Made by a program: the position numbers and the translations under genes. Shown here one piece after another: positions 5,594 through 5,605 of a stretch of 5,605 nucleotides of DNA. How positions within the stretch are numbered: position 1 is the first letter of the stretch; each line of letters starts with the position of its first letter. Below the pieces are notes generated by a model, which did not search any database, had not been told where the DNA came from, and worked only from the letters and a program-made list of their open reading frames with translations. Source of the stretch: Rhodospirillaceae bacterium CCH5-H10 (GTDB taxonomy: Bacteria > Pseudomonadota > Alphaproteobacteria > Reyranellales > Reyranellaceae); NCBI GenBank assembly GCA_001557035.1, contig LSKJ01000027.1, positions 1 through 5,605 on the forward strand, read 5' to 3'.

Positions 5594-5605
5594 CGAAAAG
5601 ATTGT

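Overview
The window is a high-GC (Alphaproteobacteria-like) chromosomal segment that looks like ordinary core genome. The evidence is strong GC bias at third codon positions, an SH3_4-type periplasmic protein divergent from a glyoxylate/hydroxypyruvate reductase, and several genes with weak or absent Shine-Dalgarno signals. A Reyranella/Rhodospirillales-type host would fit, but that is an impression from protein style and has not been tested. I see no rRNA, tRNA, CRISPR array, transposase or phage gene.

Layout. Positions 1-765, minus strand: a two-domain SH3-like exported protein (226-765) is followed 35 bp downstream by the N-terminus of a TonB-like envelope protein that runs off the window (1-190). 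Positions 766-927 are a divergent promoter region. Positions 928-1923, plus strand: a complete D-2-hydroxyacid dehydrogenase of the glyoxylate/hydroxypyruvate reductase (GyaR) type. Positions 1923-2077: a convergent intergenic gap built almost entirely of nested inverted repeats. Positions 2076-4778, minus strand: a tight three-gene set transcribed in the order MAPEG-family membrane protein (4778-4392), PlsB-like acyltransferase (4367-2949), YihY/BrkB-family membrane protein (2945-2076), with gaps of 24 and 3 bp. Positions 4779-4870: a 92-bp divergent promoter region. Positions 4871-5533, plus strand: methionine sulfoxide reductase A, followed by a short inverted repeat.

How the genes may work together. 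The MAPEG/acyltransferase/YihY set is probably one operon. All three products are membrane proteins or membrane-associated, and one has the motif set of an acyl-glycerophosphate-forming enzyme, so a role in membrane lipid or envelope biogenesis is the simplest reading. The divergent msrA repairs oxidised methionine. Sharing a short promoter region with a MAPEG protein hints at, but does not prove, a common oxidative-stress setting. The SH3 and TonB-like proteins both belong to the cell envelope.

The most unusual item is the 155-bp gap between the convergent genes. It holds two hairpin-plus-arm units in inverted orientation, joined by a second perfect 13-bp inverted repeat. It resembles a REP/BIME-like element or an elaborate bidirectional terminator. 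No clearly new protein system is visible.
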